Source: PLanc-01 sp035342095
GTDB lineage: Bacteria > Planctomycetota > Phycisphaerae > Sedimentisphaerales > Anaerobacaceae
Direction: 5' to 3'
Length of the DNA stretch: 64,000 bases
Assembly (NCBI GenBank): GCA_035342095.1
Contig: DAOQWL010000007.1
Location: 41,298 to 105,297, forward strand
Shown in pieces: positions 35,088 to 43,294 of the stretch. The notes under the pieces are model-generated. The model did no database searches, was not told where the DNA came from, and was given only the letters and a program-made list of their open reading frames with translations. The stretch's first letter is position 1. Each line of letters opens with the position of its first letter. The position numbers were made by a program, and so were the translations under genes.

Positions 35088-36410
35088 TCACTTCACTTCG
35101 TTCTGCGCTGGCTTGCCGATGCAGTAGAGATTCTGCGCGGTCCGCACGAATAGACGGCCGCCGGAGATGGGGATGGACGACTGGATATCCGGCTCGGCGA
35201 TCTGGGTCTCGAAGAGGACCTTGAATTCGTCCCCGCCCGCCTGGAGGACGACGACCTCCCCTGCCTCGCTGATCGCGTAGAGCTTGCCGTCCGCGGCCGT
35301 CGGCGAGGACCACCATGGGGCGCGTCCGCCGACCCGGCCCTGCCAGAAGGTCTTGCCGGTCTTGGGATCGAGGCAGGTGATCGTCTTTCGCCGGAGGCCG
35401 TCGAAGGCGTAGAGCCTGCCCTCGTAGAATAAGGGCGTGCTGCAATCGGGGGCCGCCTGGTCGAACTCCCACACGATTCGCGCTTCGCCCCCCTCTTGGA
35501 CGGGCGGCGCGACCGCAAAGACCCCATTGTGCTTGTGTCGCGTGCCAAAGACGAGGCCTTCCCCGGTCGCCAGCGAGGGGATAATTCGCGAGTCGCGGAC
35601 CTTCTCAGTCCAGTATTCCACCCGCCAGAGTTCTCGCCCGGTGGCGGTGTCGTGGGCGGTGATGAAGTCGCCGCCCGTGACGAGCAGTTCGGCCTTGCCT
35701 TCGCGAACGAACGGCACCGGCGTCGAGTACGTCTCCTGGCCTTCGTCGAAGGCGTTCGTCTTGCGGACTTGCTTCCACAACTCCCGGCCTGTCTTTGGAT
35801 GGAGGGCCAGCAGGAACGAATCCAGGCGACCACTTGCCGGCGGGTCCCGATAGGGCGTCTGACGACGGACCAGCGTGATGAACAGGGTGCCGTCGTAGAC
35901 CAGCGGGCTGCTGCTGTAGCCGAATTGCAGCGACAGGTTGCCGTAGTCCTTCTCGATGCCGCGAGACCACAACTCGTTGCCCTCGTAATCGAAGCAGACC
36001 AGAGTCCCTTCTCCATAGAGAAAGAACACACGGTCTCCGTCGGCTGCGGGCGACGGGGACGCCAGGTTGTTGCGCGGGAGCCGGCGGGAATCGGAGCCGA
36101 CGTCCCTGCGCCACAGGAGCTGGCCCGTCCCAGCGTCGAGGCACATCGCCACGAAACCGCCGGTCCCTTTCACCGTCGAGGTGACGAACACCCTGCCCTT
36201 GGAGATCACCGGCGTGGCTCCGCTCGGGCCCGGCAACGGGCTCACCCACGCGATGCCCTCCGTCGCGCTCCAGGAGGCCGGGACATCCTTCTCATCGGTG
36301 GCGCCGTTGAAGAAGGGCCCGCGCCACTGCGGCCAATCCGTCGCGATCGCCGTCGCGGAACAGGCCAGAATCCAACCCAGCGACAGCACGATGTACCTGC
36401 GATCACTCAT
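35088..36410 (-). CDS. Secreted PQQ-like beta-propeller protein
   Basis: A 440-residue exported protein with a signal peptide (LSLGWILACSATAIAT) followed by TDWPQWRGP, the usual opening of planctomycete PQQ-like propellers. Repeated blades end in Trp motifs: GQLLWRRDV, NELWSRGIE, RELWKQVRK and RELWRVEYW, with GKTFWQG near the end. The fold resembles BamB, but here it is a single soluble domain with no evidence for PQQ binding. It is the last gene of a four-gene run (beta-helix, beta-helix, Gfo/Idh, this), 42 bases after the Gfo/Idh gene. Confidence 0.85.
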   Translation of the reverse strand: MSDRRYIVLSLGWILACSATAIATDWPQWRGPFFNGATDEKDVPASWSATEGIAWVSPLPGPSGATPVISKGRVFVTSTVKGTGGFVAMCLDAGTGQLLWRRDVGSDSRRLPRNNLASPSPAADGDRVFFLYGEGTLVCFDYEGNELWSRGIEKDYGNLSLQFGYSSSPLVYDGTLFITLVRRQTPYRDPPASGRLDSFLLALHPKTGRELWKQVRKTNAFDEGQETYSTPVPFVREGKAELLVTGGDFITAHDTATGRELWRVEYWTEKVRDSRIIPSLATGEGLVFGTRHKHNGVFAVAPPVQEGGEARIVWEFDQAAPDCSTPLFYEGRLYAFDGLRRKTITCLDPKTGKTFWQGRVGGRAPWWSSPTAADGKLYAISEAGEVVVLQAGGDEFKVLFETQIAEPDIQSSIPISGGRLFVRTAQNLYCIGKPAQNEVK

Positions 36411-36452
36411 TCACTGCTCTCCTGCACAATTTCCGATATGAAGGTCCGCGTG

Positions 36453-37823
36453 CTATATCTCCGTCCATTTCCCGGGGATGGGGACCGGGTACCGACCCTG
36501 CGCATCCGCCTGCAGAGGCGACGGACTATCCATCGTGAAGTTCACGCTCTCGCAGAACTTGAAATTGGAGGCCAGCATCTCCTCCCACGTGATGACCCGG
36601 CCCATGTGGATCGCGGCGCGTCCCATGATGGACGCGAGGTTCGTGTAGGCCGCTCGCTCGACCTCATTGTGCGCGCTATTCTCGCGGATCGCGGTCAGCA
36701 GCGCGTCCCACTCGGCCTGATAGGGACTCATCTTCTCCCCCTCGGGTTGCCAGACGATGCTGCCTTTCTCGCAGCGTTGGTCCTTGTACAGGTGTACGGT
36801 CGGGGCGTGGACGTTGCCCGAGAATTGTCCGGCGCACCGGGTGCCGTGGACCCACGTCGCGAACTCGTTCTTGCAGTTGGCCTGATTGCGGCTGTTGACC
36901 AGCGCCTTGGTCCCGTCGGGGAAGGTGTACTCGATCGCGTACGTGTGTACGTTCTGACTGCAATCGTCGCTGCCCGGCTCGCGACCGCCCAGTCCCTCCG
37001 CGGACACCGGCCAGGCGTCCTTGATCCAGCAGCACTCGTCCACCTGGTGGATCATCATCTCGATGAACCACGCGGAGGAGGCCCACAGGAAGAAGTAAGG
37101 CCGGCGGATTTGCCAGAGCAGCTCGCTCTCGCCGCCGGGGAAAGGACCCATCCGCGCGCCCGGGTCCATGCGGTAGGCGCGAATCAACTGGATCTGGCCC
37201 AGCGCCCCCTCTCGAATCTTCTGGATCATCGCCTGGCGGGCGGACGAGTGCCGGCACATGAGTCCGCAGCCGATCTTGAGGTCCTTCTTCCTGGCGGCCT
37301 CGCCCAGGCGGAGGATTTCCTTCGTGCCGCCCGGGTCGGGGGCAAATGACTTCTCGATGAACGCGTTGACGCCCTTCTCGACCGCGTACTTCAGGTGGGT
37401 CGGGCGGAACGCAGAGTGCGTCGCCTGGATCATCACGTCGCCCGGCTTGAGGCAGTCGATCGCCTTGCGATAGGCGTCGAAACCGGTGAACCGCCGGTCG
37501 GGCGGGACGTCGACCTGCCCGCCGAACTGCTCACTGAGCGCCTTGTGCGAGTTCGTCAGCCGGTCCTCGAAGACATCGGCCATTGCGATCAGTTTCGTGG
37601 GCCCGGTCTTGGACGACATCGCGTTGCCGGCCGCCCCGCTGCCTCGCCCGCCGCAGCCGACCAAGGCCAGGCGAATCGTGTTGTCCTCGCCGGCCCAGGC
37701 CCGGGACAGCAGGCCGCCCGCCAGCACCGACGCGGCGACTGCCCGTCCGCTGCTCCCAAGGAACTCCCGACGAGAAGATCGATCAGACTTGGCCGATACG
37801 TGTTGCCTATTCCGGCGACTCAT
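36453..37823 (-). CDS. Tat-exported Gfo/Idh/MocA-family oxidoreductase
   Basis: A 456-residue protein with a twin-arginine signal (SSRREFLGSSGRAVAASVLA), so it should be folded with its cofactor before export. The Rossmann fold begins RLALVGCGGRGSGAAGNA, and the catalytic region has ATHSAFRPTHLKYAVEKG with FIEKSFAPDPGG, where Lys takes the place of the usual EKP lysine. The C-terminal domain has WFIEMMIHQVDECCWI. Members oxidise or epimerise sugars with NAD(P). It lies in an operon with two parallel beta-helix proteins and a PQQ propeller, suggesting processing of a uronate- or deoxysugar-rich glycan. Confidence 0.88.
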   Translation of the reverse strand: MSRRNRQHVSAKSDRSSRREFLGSSGRAVAASVLAGGLLSRAWAGEDNTIRLALVGCGGRGSGAAGNAMSSKTGPTKLIAMADVFEDRLTNSHKALSEQFGGQVDVPPDRRFTGFDAYRKAIDCLKPGDVMIQATHSAFRPTHLKYAVEKGVNAFIEKSFAPDPGGTKEILRLGEAARKKDLKIGCGLMCRHSSARQAMIQKIREGALGQIQLIRAYRMDPGARMGPFPGGESELLWQIRRPYFFLWASSAWFIEMMIHQVDECCWIKDAWPVSAEGLGGREPGSDDCSQNVHTYAIEYTFPDGTKALVNSRNQANCKNEFATWVHGTRCAGQFSGNVHAPTVHLYKDQRCEKGSIVWQPEGEKMSPYQAEWDALLTAIRENSAHNEVERAAYTNLASIMGRAAIHMGRVITWEEMLASNFKFCESVNFTMDSPSPLQADAQGRYPVPIPGKWTEI

Positions 37824-37871
37824 AACTGCTCCTTCCCAGTTGATTGTGTGCCCATGCAGTATTCCACTCGA

Positions 37872-38975
37872 TCATTGGACTCGTTTGTATGCCTCGGCGC
37901 CGACACTGGAGACGTAGACGCCGCTCTCTTCCGCGACAGGCAGCGAGGGCCTCCGGTCGCCCTCCACGTCGCACCACACATTGCGACGGAAAACGAACGT
38001 CTCGACAGCGGTTCCCGGCCCGACATTTACAAAGACCTGCACTCGGGAATCGTAGAACACGAGGTTGTTCTCAAAGACCCCGCCGTGACAGGGACGAAAT
38101 CGCGGGTCGGTCGTCTCCTGGAGGACGCGCAGCACCCACTTGTCGGGCAGGACGATCGTGTTGTGATGGACGCGTCCGCCGTCCGCGGTGACCCAGGCCA
38201 CCGGCGCGATGCTCCCCTCGAAGCGGTTGCCCGCGATGGTGATGTTCCTGGCCTCGCAGTCCCCCACCTGGGGACGGAAGAACTGCAGGCCGGTGCTGCC
38301 GCCCAAGTTGATCGACCGCTGGCCGGCGTTCCGGAACAGGCAGCACTGCACGAGCACGTCCTCCGTGCCCCCCTTGAGCTGGACCGCGTTGGACTGCGAG
38401 AAGCCCTCGCGGCCTGTGAACGTGCAGTCCTCGACGACGCCGTGGCGGCAGCCAACCATGTCGATGCCGGACCCGCCCCAGCCCTCGAAATGGCAGTTTC
38501 GCACGCGGAAGTGATCCACGCCGGACATCTTCAGCCCATCGTAGTTCCCGTCGGGACCGATTCCCGTGATGGTGACATTCTCCAGCGTGATGTGGTGTGC
38601 AGGGGTGTCGTACGAACCGCCGTCGTCGATGTTGATCCCGTTTCCTGGGAAGCCCTCGACCCGGATGCTCTTCACGACGAGATGGCTGCAATCGGCGAAG
38701 TGGAACGCCTGCCCGCCGCCGCCTCGGAACACGGGCGGCACGTTGGGCTCGGCGCCCTGAATCACGATCGGAGCGTTTTCCGTCCCGGCCACGTTGGACA
38801 GATACAGGCCGCCCTCGTAGACACCCGGCTGCAAGGACACGGTCATCCCGGGCATCAGATGCCCCAGGACGGCTCTCAGTTCACTCGAACCATCGACGCG
38901 AATCTCCTGGCCCGACAGGCTGCCGCCCAGAACGCAGATCAATCCCACCCAGCAGGTCATGGAACGACATCGCAT
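37872..38975 (-). CDS. Secreted right-handed parallel beta-helix protein
   Basis: A 367-residue exported protein (signal peptide through SLSGQ) with parallel beta-helix coils: SLQPGVYEGGLYLSNVAG, HLVVKSIRVEGFPGNGINID, HHITLENVTITGIG and HFRVRNCHFEGWGGSGIDM. This fold is shared by pectate lyases, alginate epimerases and polysaccharide-binding proteins; no lyase residues can be assigned by eye. ATG 38975 has AGGTGA four bases upstream and follows the previous stop by four bases, so the two beta-helix genes are surely one operon. Confidence 0.75.
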   Translation of the reverse strand: MRCRSMTCWVGLICVLGGSLSGQEIRVDGSSELRAVLGHLMPGMTVSLQPGVYEGGLYLSNVAGTENAPIVIQGAEPNVPPVFRGGGGQAFHFADCSHLVVKSIRVEGFPGNGINIDDGGSYDTPAHHITLENVTITGIGPDGNYDGLKMSGVDHFRVRNCHFEGWGGSGIDMVGCRHGVVEDCTFTGREGFSQSNAVQLKGGTEDVLVQCCLFRNAGQRSINLGGSTGLQFFRPQVGDCEARNITIAGNRFEGSIAPVAWVTADGGRVHHNTIVLPDKWVLRVLQETTDPRFRPCHGGVFENNLVFYDSRVQVFVNVGPGTAVETFVFRRNVWCDVEGDRRPSLPVAEESGVYVSSVGAEAYKRVQ

Positions 38976-38979
38976 CTCA

Positions 38980-40293
38980 TCACCTCGCAGCATCGGCGGC
39001 AGGCATCATCTCGTCGGCGCCAAGGTCCGGCCTGTCGTCCCGGCGCTGGCTATCGATGTCCTCAGCCAGAGGCGCCGGCAGGACGATGCCCCGGTCAACG
39101 ATCCCGGACGCCGGCGGCGTCAGGTGCAGATTGCCCTGGCTCGGATCTGTGAATGTCGCAGACGCATCCTCGAGCAGATTGCCCAGAAACTGAATCTCGC
39201 TGTCCGACTCGTTGCTTATGCGGGGCCCGCTGAGCAGGTTGTTGGCCACCGTCAACCCATCGTTGGCGAAGACCGTGCGAATCAAACGATTCATCCGGGT
39301 CTGCGGATCGTGGATCGTGTTGTGCAGGATCTGGCAGTCCTTCGTATAGACCGTTACGATGCCGGCCTCGGGTGCCCGCGTGATGAAGTTGTTGCGGGCC
39401 ACGCAACGAACGCAGTGGCGCTGCACGCCTTCCGCGCGGTGGGCGTTGCCGAGCTGGAGGCCCACGTCGCAGTCGATGATGATATTCCGCTCGATCGCGC
39501 AATCCTGCGAGTCGAACCACAGGAAGATGGCCCCGCGTCCCTCGAAGGTTCTGCCCTGAATCCCGACGAACACGTTGTCGCTGATGATCCAGCCCCTCGC
39601 GTACATCACGTCGATGCCGGCGACGTAGTTGCCCTGGGCGATGTCGTCGGGGTCGTCGCTCAACTGCTTGGGCCGGTCGTTGTAGAACAGGCAGTACTGC
39701 ACGCGGCAGCCATGCGGGCGGAGGGCCTCGCGGTTCTCCTCGGGGACCTTCACGCCCTTGACGCCCCGCTGCCAGATGTTGTGGATGATGCAGTTGTGGA
39801 TCGTCAGTCTCTGGACGCCGGAATCGGAGTTGATCTTGAAGCCGTTGTACCGGACGTTCTGAATGCTCAGATCGGCGATGATCACGTCCGAGCAGCCTCG
39901 GAGGCCCAGCAGCTCCCCATGCTGACTTCGTGCGCCGTCGAGGATGACCCGTTCGCGGTGCCCCGACGCCCCCCGCAGAGTCACGCGGTCCGCGCGGATC
40001 TCGATGTACCGAGGCAGCAGGTAGTGCCCGTCGGCGACACAGATCGTCTGGCCGGGCCTGGCCTGTTCCACGGCATGGACAAGACCCTCCACCGTCGAAA
40101 CCTCAACCCTGTCTTCTGACGCAGGCGGCAGCGCCGGCGCCCGCGGGAACCACGCCTGAACCGGTGGGTTCAGAGCGGGACCGGGCGAGGGCTCCCCCGC
40201 CGTTGCAGCAGCCGACCACAGACAGACGAACAGAGCCAAGCTGCCCGCCGCCGCACATCGGCACGAGTTATATCCGACCACAGACTTGCTCAA
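38980..40293 (-). CDS. Secreted right-handed parallel beta-helix protein (operon leader)
   Basis: About 437 residues. The start is a TTG at 40293 with AGGAG seven bases upstream, giving a signal peptide (SLALFVCLWSAAATAG); longer frames to 40365 also start with TTG and have no RBS. Helix coils include RYIEIRADRVTLRGASG, DVIIADLSIQNVRYNGFKI, RLTIHNCIIHNIWQRGVKGV and CQILHNTIHDPQTRMNRLIR. The C-terminus ends PDLGADEMMPAAD, common in planctomycete beta-helix proteins. The activity is probably polysaccharide lyase or binding, not provable here. It is first in the operon and preceded by a good promoter. Confidence 0.78.
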   Translation of the reverse strand: MSKSVVGYNSCRCAAAGSLALFVCLWSAAATAGEPSPGPALNPPVQAWFPRAPALPPASEDRVEVSTVEGLVHAVEQARPGQTICVADGHYLLPRYIEIRADRVTLRGASGHRERVILDGARSQHGELLGLRGCSDVIIADLSIQNVRYNGFKINSDSGVQRLTIHNCIIHNIWQRGVKGVKVPEENREALRPHGCRVQYCLFYNDRPKQLSDDPDDIAQGNYVAGIDVMYARGWIISDNVFVGIQGRTFEGRGAIFLWFDSQDCAIERNIIIDCDVGLQLGNAHRAEGVQRHCVRCVARNNFITRAPEAGIVTVYTKDCQILHNTIHDPQTRMNRLIRTVFANDGLTVANNLLSGPRISNESDSEIQFLGNLLEDASATFTDPSQGNLHLTPPASGIVDRGIVLPAPLAEDIDSQRRDDRPDLGADEMMPAADAAR

Positions 40294-40324
40294 ACCTTCA
40301 CTCCTCAAGCACGAATCCACGGCC

Positions 40325-40353
40325 AGTGTAGGCGAATCCACGGATCGAATCAA
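40325..40353 (-). promoter_or_regulatory. Promoter of the beta-helix/Gfo-Idh/PQQ operon
   Basis: On the minus strand TTGATT (40353-40348), a 17-base spacer and TACACT (40330-40325) lie about 30 bases upstream of the TTG start at 40293. Both boxes match four of six consensus positions. Confidence 0.45.
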
Positions 40354-40392
40354 GCTGTAGACCAACTATGGAACAAGACGCTCCATCGTGCT

Positions 40393-41742
40393 ATGATTAT
40401 TGCCATGAAGAACCTGTCCAGACTACTGGTACTCGCGGCGGCCGTGGAGATGATTGCCCTGTCGGCGGCTGCTCGCGCGGACGCCGAGACGTGCGAGAAT
40501 GAAGAGATATTCCCCATCGTGCAGCAACACGTGCATGGCTCGACCATCGTGGAGCTGCCCAATGGCGACCTGCTGACGGCCTGGTTTCAGGGTTCCGGCG
40601 AGCGGTGGGCCGACGACGTGGCCATCATGGGGGCCCGGCGCAAGGCCGGGGCAACCGCCTGGAGCAAGCCGTTCGTTATGGCCGACACACCGGGCTTTCC
40701 CGACATCAATCCTGTCCTGTTCCTGGATTCGCGGAATCGGCTCTGGCTCCTCTGGTACACGGTTATCGCGAACCAGTGGGATACGTCACTGCTGAAGTAC
40801 CGTCTCAGCGAGGACTACGCGAGCCAGGCCCAGGCGCCGAGGTGGACTTGGCAGGAAGTGCTGCACGTCAAGCCGGGCGACTTGGCGGAGCGCGGCATCC
40901 AGCCTGGCGACCGATTCGTCAAGTCCATCGAACGACAGATCGAGGAGTACGCAGAGTACCTCCAGGAGGCCTACGCATCGCAGCCACTCCAGGCGACCGC
41001 GGCCGTTGGTCTATGGAAGGTGCACAGTTCCCAATTGCTCTCGAAGGCACGAGGCGAGGACATGGTCCGCAAAGGCATCCTTCGGTCCTCCTCGGGCGAA
41101 TCCGCATCGGCGGACCTCGGATACCCCTATTTCCGGCGGATGGGATGGCAGACGAAGAACAAGGCGGTTCTCATCGACGGCAAGCGACTGATCGTGCCCC
41201 TGTACTCCGACGGATTCAGCTTCTCCCTGATGGCGATCACGGACGACGACGGCGCGACATGGCAGTTCAGCGAGCCGCTGGTCGGCGCAGGCAATATCCA
41301 GCCGAGCATCGCCCGCAGGGGGGACGGGGCGCTCGTCGCCTACATGCGGGACAACGGTCCCCCGCCGCAACGATTGCACGTCAGCACATCCACCGACGCC
41401 GGACTGACCTGGAGTACGGTCCACGACTCCGACCTTCCGAATCCGGGCTCCGGGGCCGACATTGTGATGCTGGGCAACGGCCACTGGGTTCTGGCCTACA
41501 ACGATACGGAAAAGGGCCGGCACAGCCTGGCGGTCTCGCTCTCCACGGATGACGGCAAGACGTGGTCGCACACGCGGCACCTGGAGCACGCCGAGACCGC
41601 CGAAGGTGCACCGAGCGCGGCCTATCCCTCGATCATCCAGACTTCCGACGGCAGTCTCCACGTCGTGTACAGCCAGCACGGCAACGCGGGCAAGACCATC
41701 AAGCACGCCCGATTCACCGAGCAGTGGCTCATGGCGAGGTAG
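40393..41742 (+). CDS. Secreted exo-sialidase-like (BNR/Asp-box) protein
   Basis: A 449-residue exported protein with a signal peptide (LLVLAAAVEMIALSAAARA) and the sialidase-like six-bladed fold. Asp-boxes are visible at TDDDGATW, STDAGLTW and STDDGKTW. The opening HGSTIVELPNGDLLTAWFQG and WSKPFVMADTPGFPDINPVL are typical of the large planctomycete and Bacteroidetes 'sialidase family' group, many of which are probably not sialidases. ATG 40393 and ATG 40405 are both possible, with no strong RBS. It is divergent from the beta-helix operon, and its 3' end overlaps the converging membrane-protein gene by 14 bases. Confidence 0.8.
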   Translation: MIIAMKNLSRLLVLAAAVEMIALSAAARADAETCENEEIFPIVQQHVHGSTIVELPNGDLLTAWFQGSGERWADDVAIMGARRKAGATAWSKPFVMADTPGFPDINPVLFLDSRNRLWLLWYTVIANQWDTSLLKYRLSEDYASQAQAPRWTWQEVLHVKPGDLAERGIQPGDRFVKSIERQIEEYAEYLQEAYASQPLQATAAVGLWKVHSSQLLSKARGEDMVRKGILRSSSGESASADLGYPYFRRMGWQTKNKAVLIDGKRLIVPLYSDGFSFSLMAITDDDGATWQFSEPLVGAGNIQPSIARRGDGALVAYMRDNGPPPQRLHVSTSTDAGLTWSTVHDSDLPNPGSGADIVMLGNGHWVLAYNDTEKGRHSLAVSLSTDDGKTWSHTRHLEHAETAEGAPSAAYPSIIQTSDGSLHVVYSQHGNAGKTIKHARFTEQWLMAR

Positions 41743-43285
41743 AGGCTTCGAGATCGCCAAAGCGGACGTGGCTGCCGGGCAGGGCCTCGCGATGAGACGC
41801 CCGGGTCATCCAGGCGACGGCAAGCAACAGCAGCGGGACAAGACAGAGCGACACCCAGAAGCGCCAGCCGAGGCGCCAGGAATCGGCGGACGCAGGACAT
41901 GGCTGGTTCGGTTCGTTCACCGCCCGTCCCGGCAGGGCAAGCACGATCAGCGAGCAGATGCCCGCCGTGACCCAGAAACTCATCTGCACGAGGAATGTCG
42001 CTCTGCTGGACATCGCGGGAAGTGCCTGCATGGAGGTCCCGACCGTGAATACCCACAGGACCATGAGGAACAGCAGTTGGGCTCGACCGAAGCTGCTCTC
42101 GGGCAGAATCGCCAGGGTGCCGCGATGACGCCGGAGGATCGCGACCATCAGACTCGCCAACACCAGGATGCCCACGATCCGCAGCCACGCCGTTGCGGAG
42201 ATGCCGAGGACCTCTCCGGGAACCTGGTTCCGTGTCACCCAGCTCGTGATGTTCTTCGAGAGGTTGAGATACATCATGACCGGCAGGAGCAGCACGAGCG
42301 AGACGGTCCGCAGCCGTCGGCTCGGGGGATCATCAGCGGGCGGGCTCGAAATCCTCGGGGCGATCCGGAGGAGGAACACGCTGCCGACACCCAATCCCAT
42401 GATGAAGCCGAACGACTGCTCCATCCACTTCCAGGTATCCAGTTCTTGGAAGATGGCGCATCGGCCGATCGGTCCCCATTGGGCCCGGCCGAGCATGTTG
42501 AGAAAGTCGCCGAGCACGAAGCCGGCGCCGCCGATGAGGACGCCCCACGCCGCGGCGGTCACTGCCACGCGATCTCTTCGCCTGAGGAGGTACAGAACCA
42601 AAGCGGAAAACAGGCCGACACTGCCGGCCCAGTTGTCGCTTCGCGGCGGGGTCATGTGCAGGCCCAGCAGGACCGTCAGAACCAGATACCCGATCCACCA
42701 GCCGGCCGCCAGCAGGGCAACCAGACCGCAGGCGCTGCGGTCCGTGGGAAACAGCACGGCACAGACACCGGCAACCAGAATCGCCGACGACGCGCCCACC
42801 CAGTCCGTATCGTGGAGGCTCCAGAGACTGACCAGACGATCCGTGAGGCCGCTGGTCGCCAGACCGAACCAGGCGACTCCCAGCACAACCAGCGGCCGCG
42901 CGAACCGCTCGAGGTGCGATGCAGACTGCGTGATGCTCCTGGCCAGAATGGCCGAGCCGACGCCCGCCCACAATCCGCCGATGACGAACAGACACGCGTA
43001 GCCGTAGCAGACGTCGGCCGGCGACGAGGACGCGGTATAGCCGATGATCCGACCGTAGCTCATCTGGCCGCCGAAGGCCCAGCCGAGAGCGCCGCACATC
43101 CCCATGATGCTTGCCCGTCGCCACCAGTCCTCGCGTCCGCCTGCGGCGCAGACGGCCAAACCCAGCAGCGCCCCGGGAATCATCGCGCCGGCTTCATGGC
43201 CGTAATCCCCGCGAATGCCCCAGCCGACGGACATGGCCAGACCCGCCAGGAGGACGCCGCCAATCGCGCGAGAACGGTTCGACAT
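41729..43285 (-). CDS. Polytopic membrane protein of unknown function
   Basis: A 518-residue integral membrane protein with about twelve hydrophobic segments. The N-terminus (GLAMSVGWGIRGDYGHEAGA) has a conserved-looking GWGIRGxxGHxxGA motif that I have seen in planctomycete membrane proteins near glycoside hydrolases, but no function is known to me. It begins nine bases after the GH95-like gene and must be co-transcribed with it and the aldo/keto reductase. Uptake of the sugars released by those enzymes is a natural guess, not shown. Its end overlaps the converging sialidase-like gene. Confidence 0.65.
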   Translation of the reverse strand: MSNRSRAIGGVLLAGLAMSVGWGIRGDYGHEAGAMIPGALLGLAVCAAGGREDWWRRASIMGMCGALGWAFGGQMSYGRIIGYTASSSPADVCYGYACLFVIGGLWAGVGSAILARSITQSASHLERFARPLVVLGVAWFGLATSGLTDRLVSLWSLHDTDWVGASSAILVAGVCAVLFPTDRSACGLVALLAAGWWIGYLVLTVLLGLHMTPPRSDNWAGSVGLFSALVLYLLRRRDRVAVTAAAWGVLIGGAGFVLGDFLNMLGRAQWGPIGRCAIFQELDTWKWMEQSFGFIMGLGVGSVFLLRIAPRISSPPADDPPSRRLRTVSLVLLLPVMMYLNLSKNITSWVTRNQVPGEVLGISATAWLRIVGILVLASLMVAILRRHRGTLAILPESSFGRAQLLFLMVLWVFTVGTSMQALPAMSSRATFLVQMSFWVTAGICSLIVLALPGRAVNEPNQPCPASADSWRLGWRFWVSLCLVPLLLLAVAWMTRASHREALPGSHVRFGDLEASTSP

Positions 43286-43294
43286 AGGGGAATC

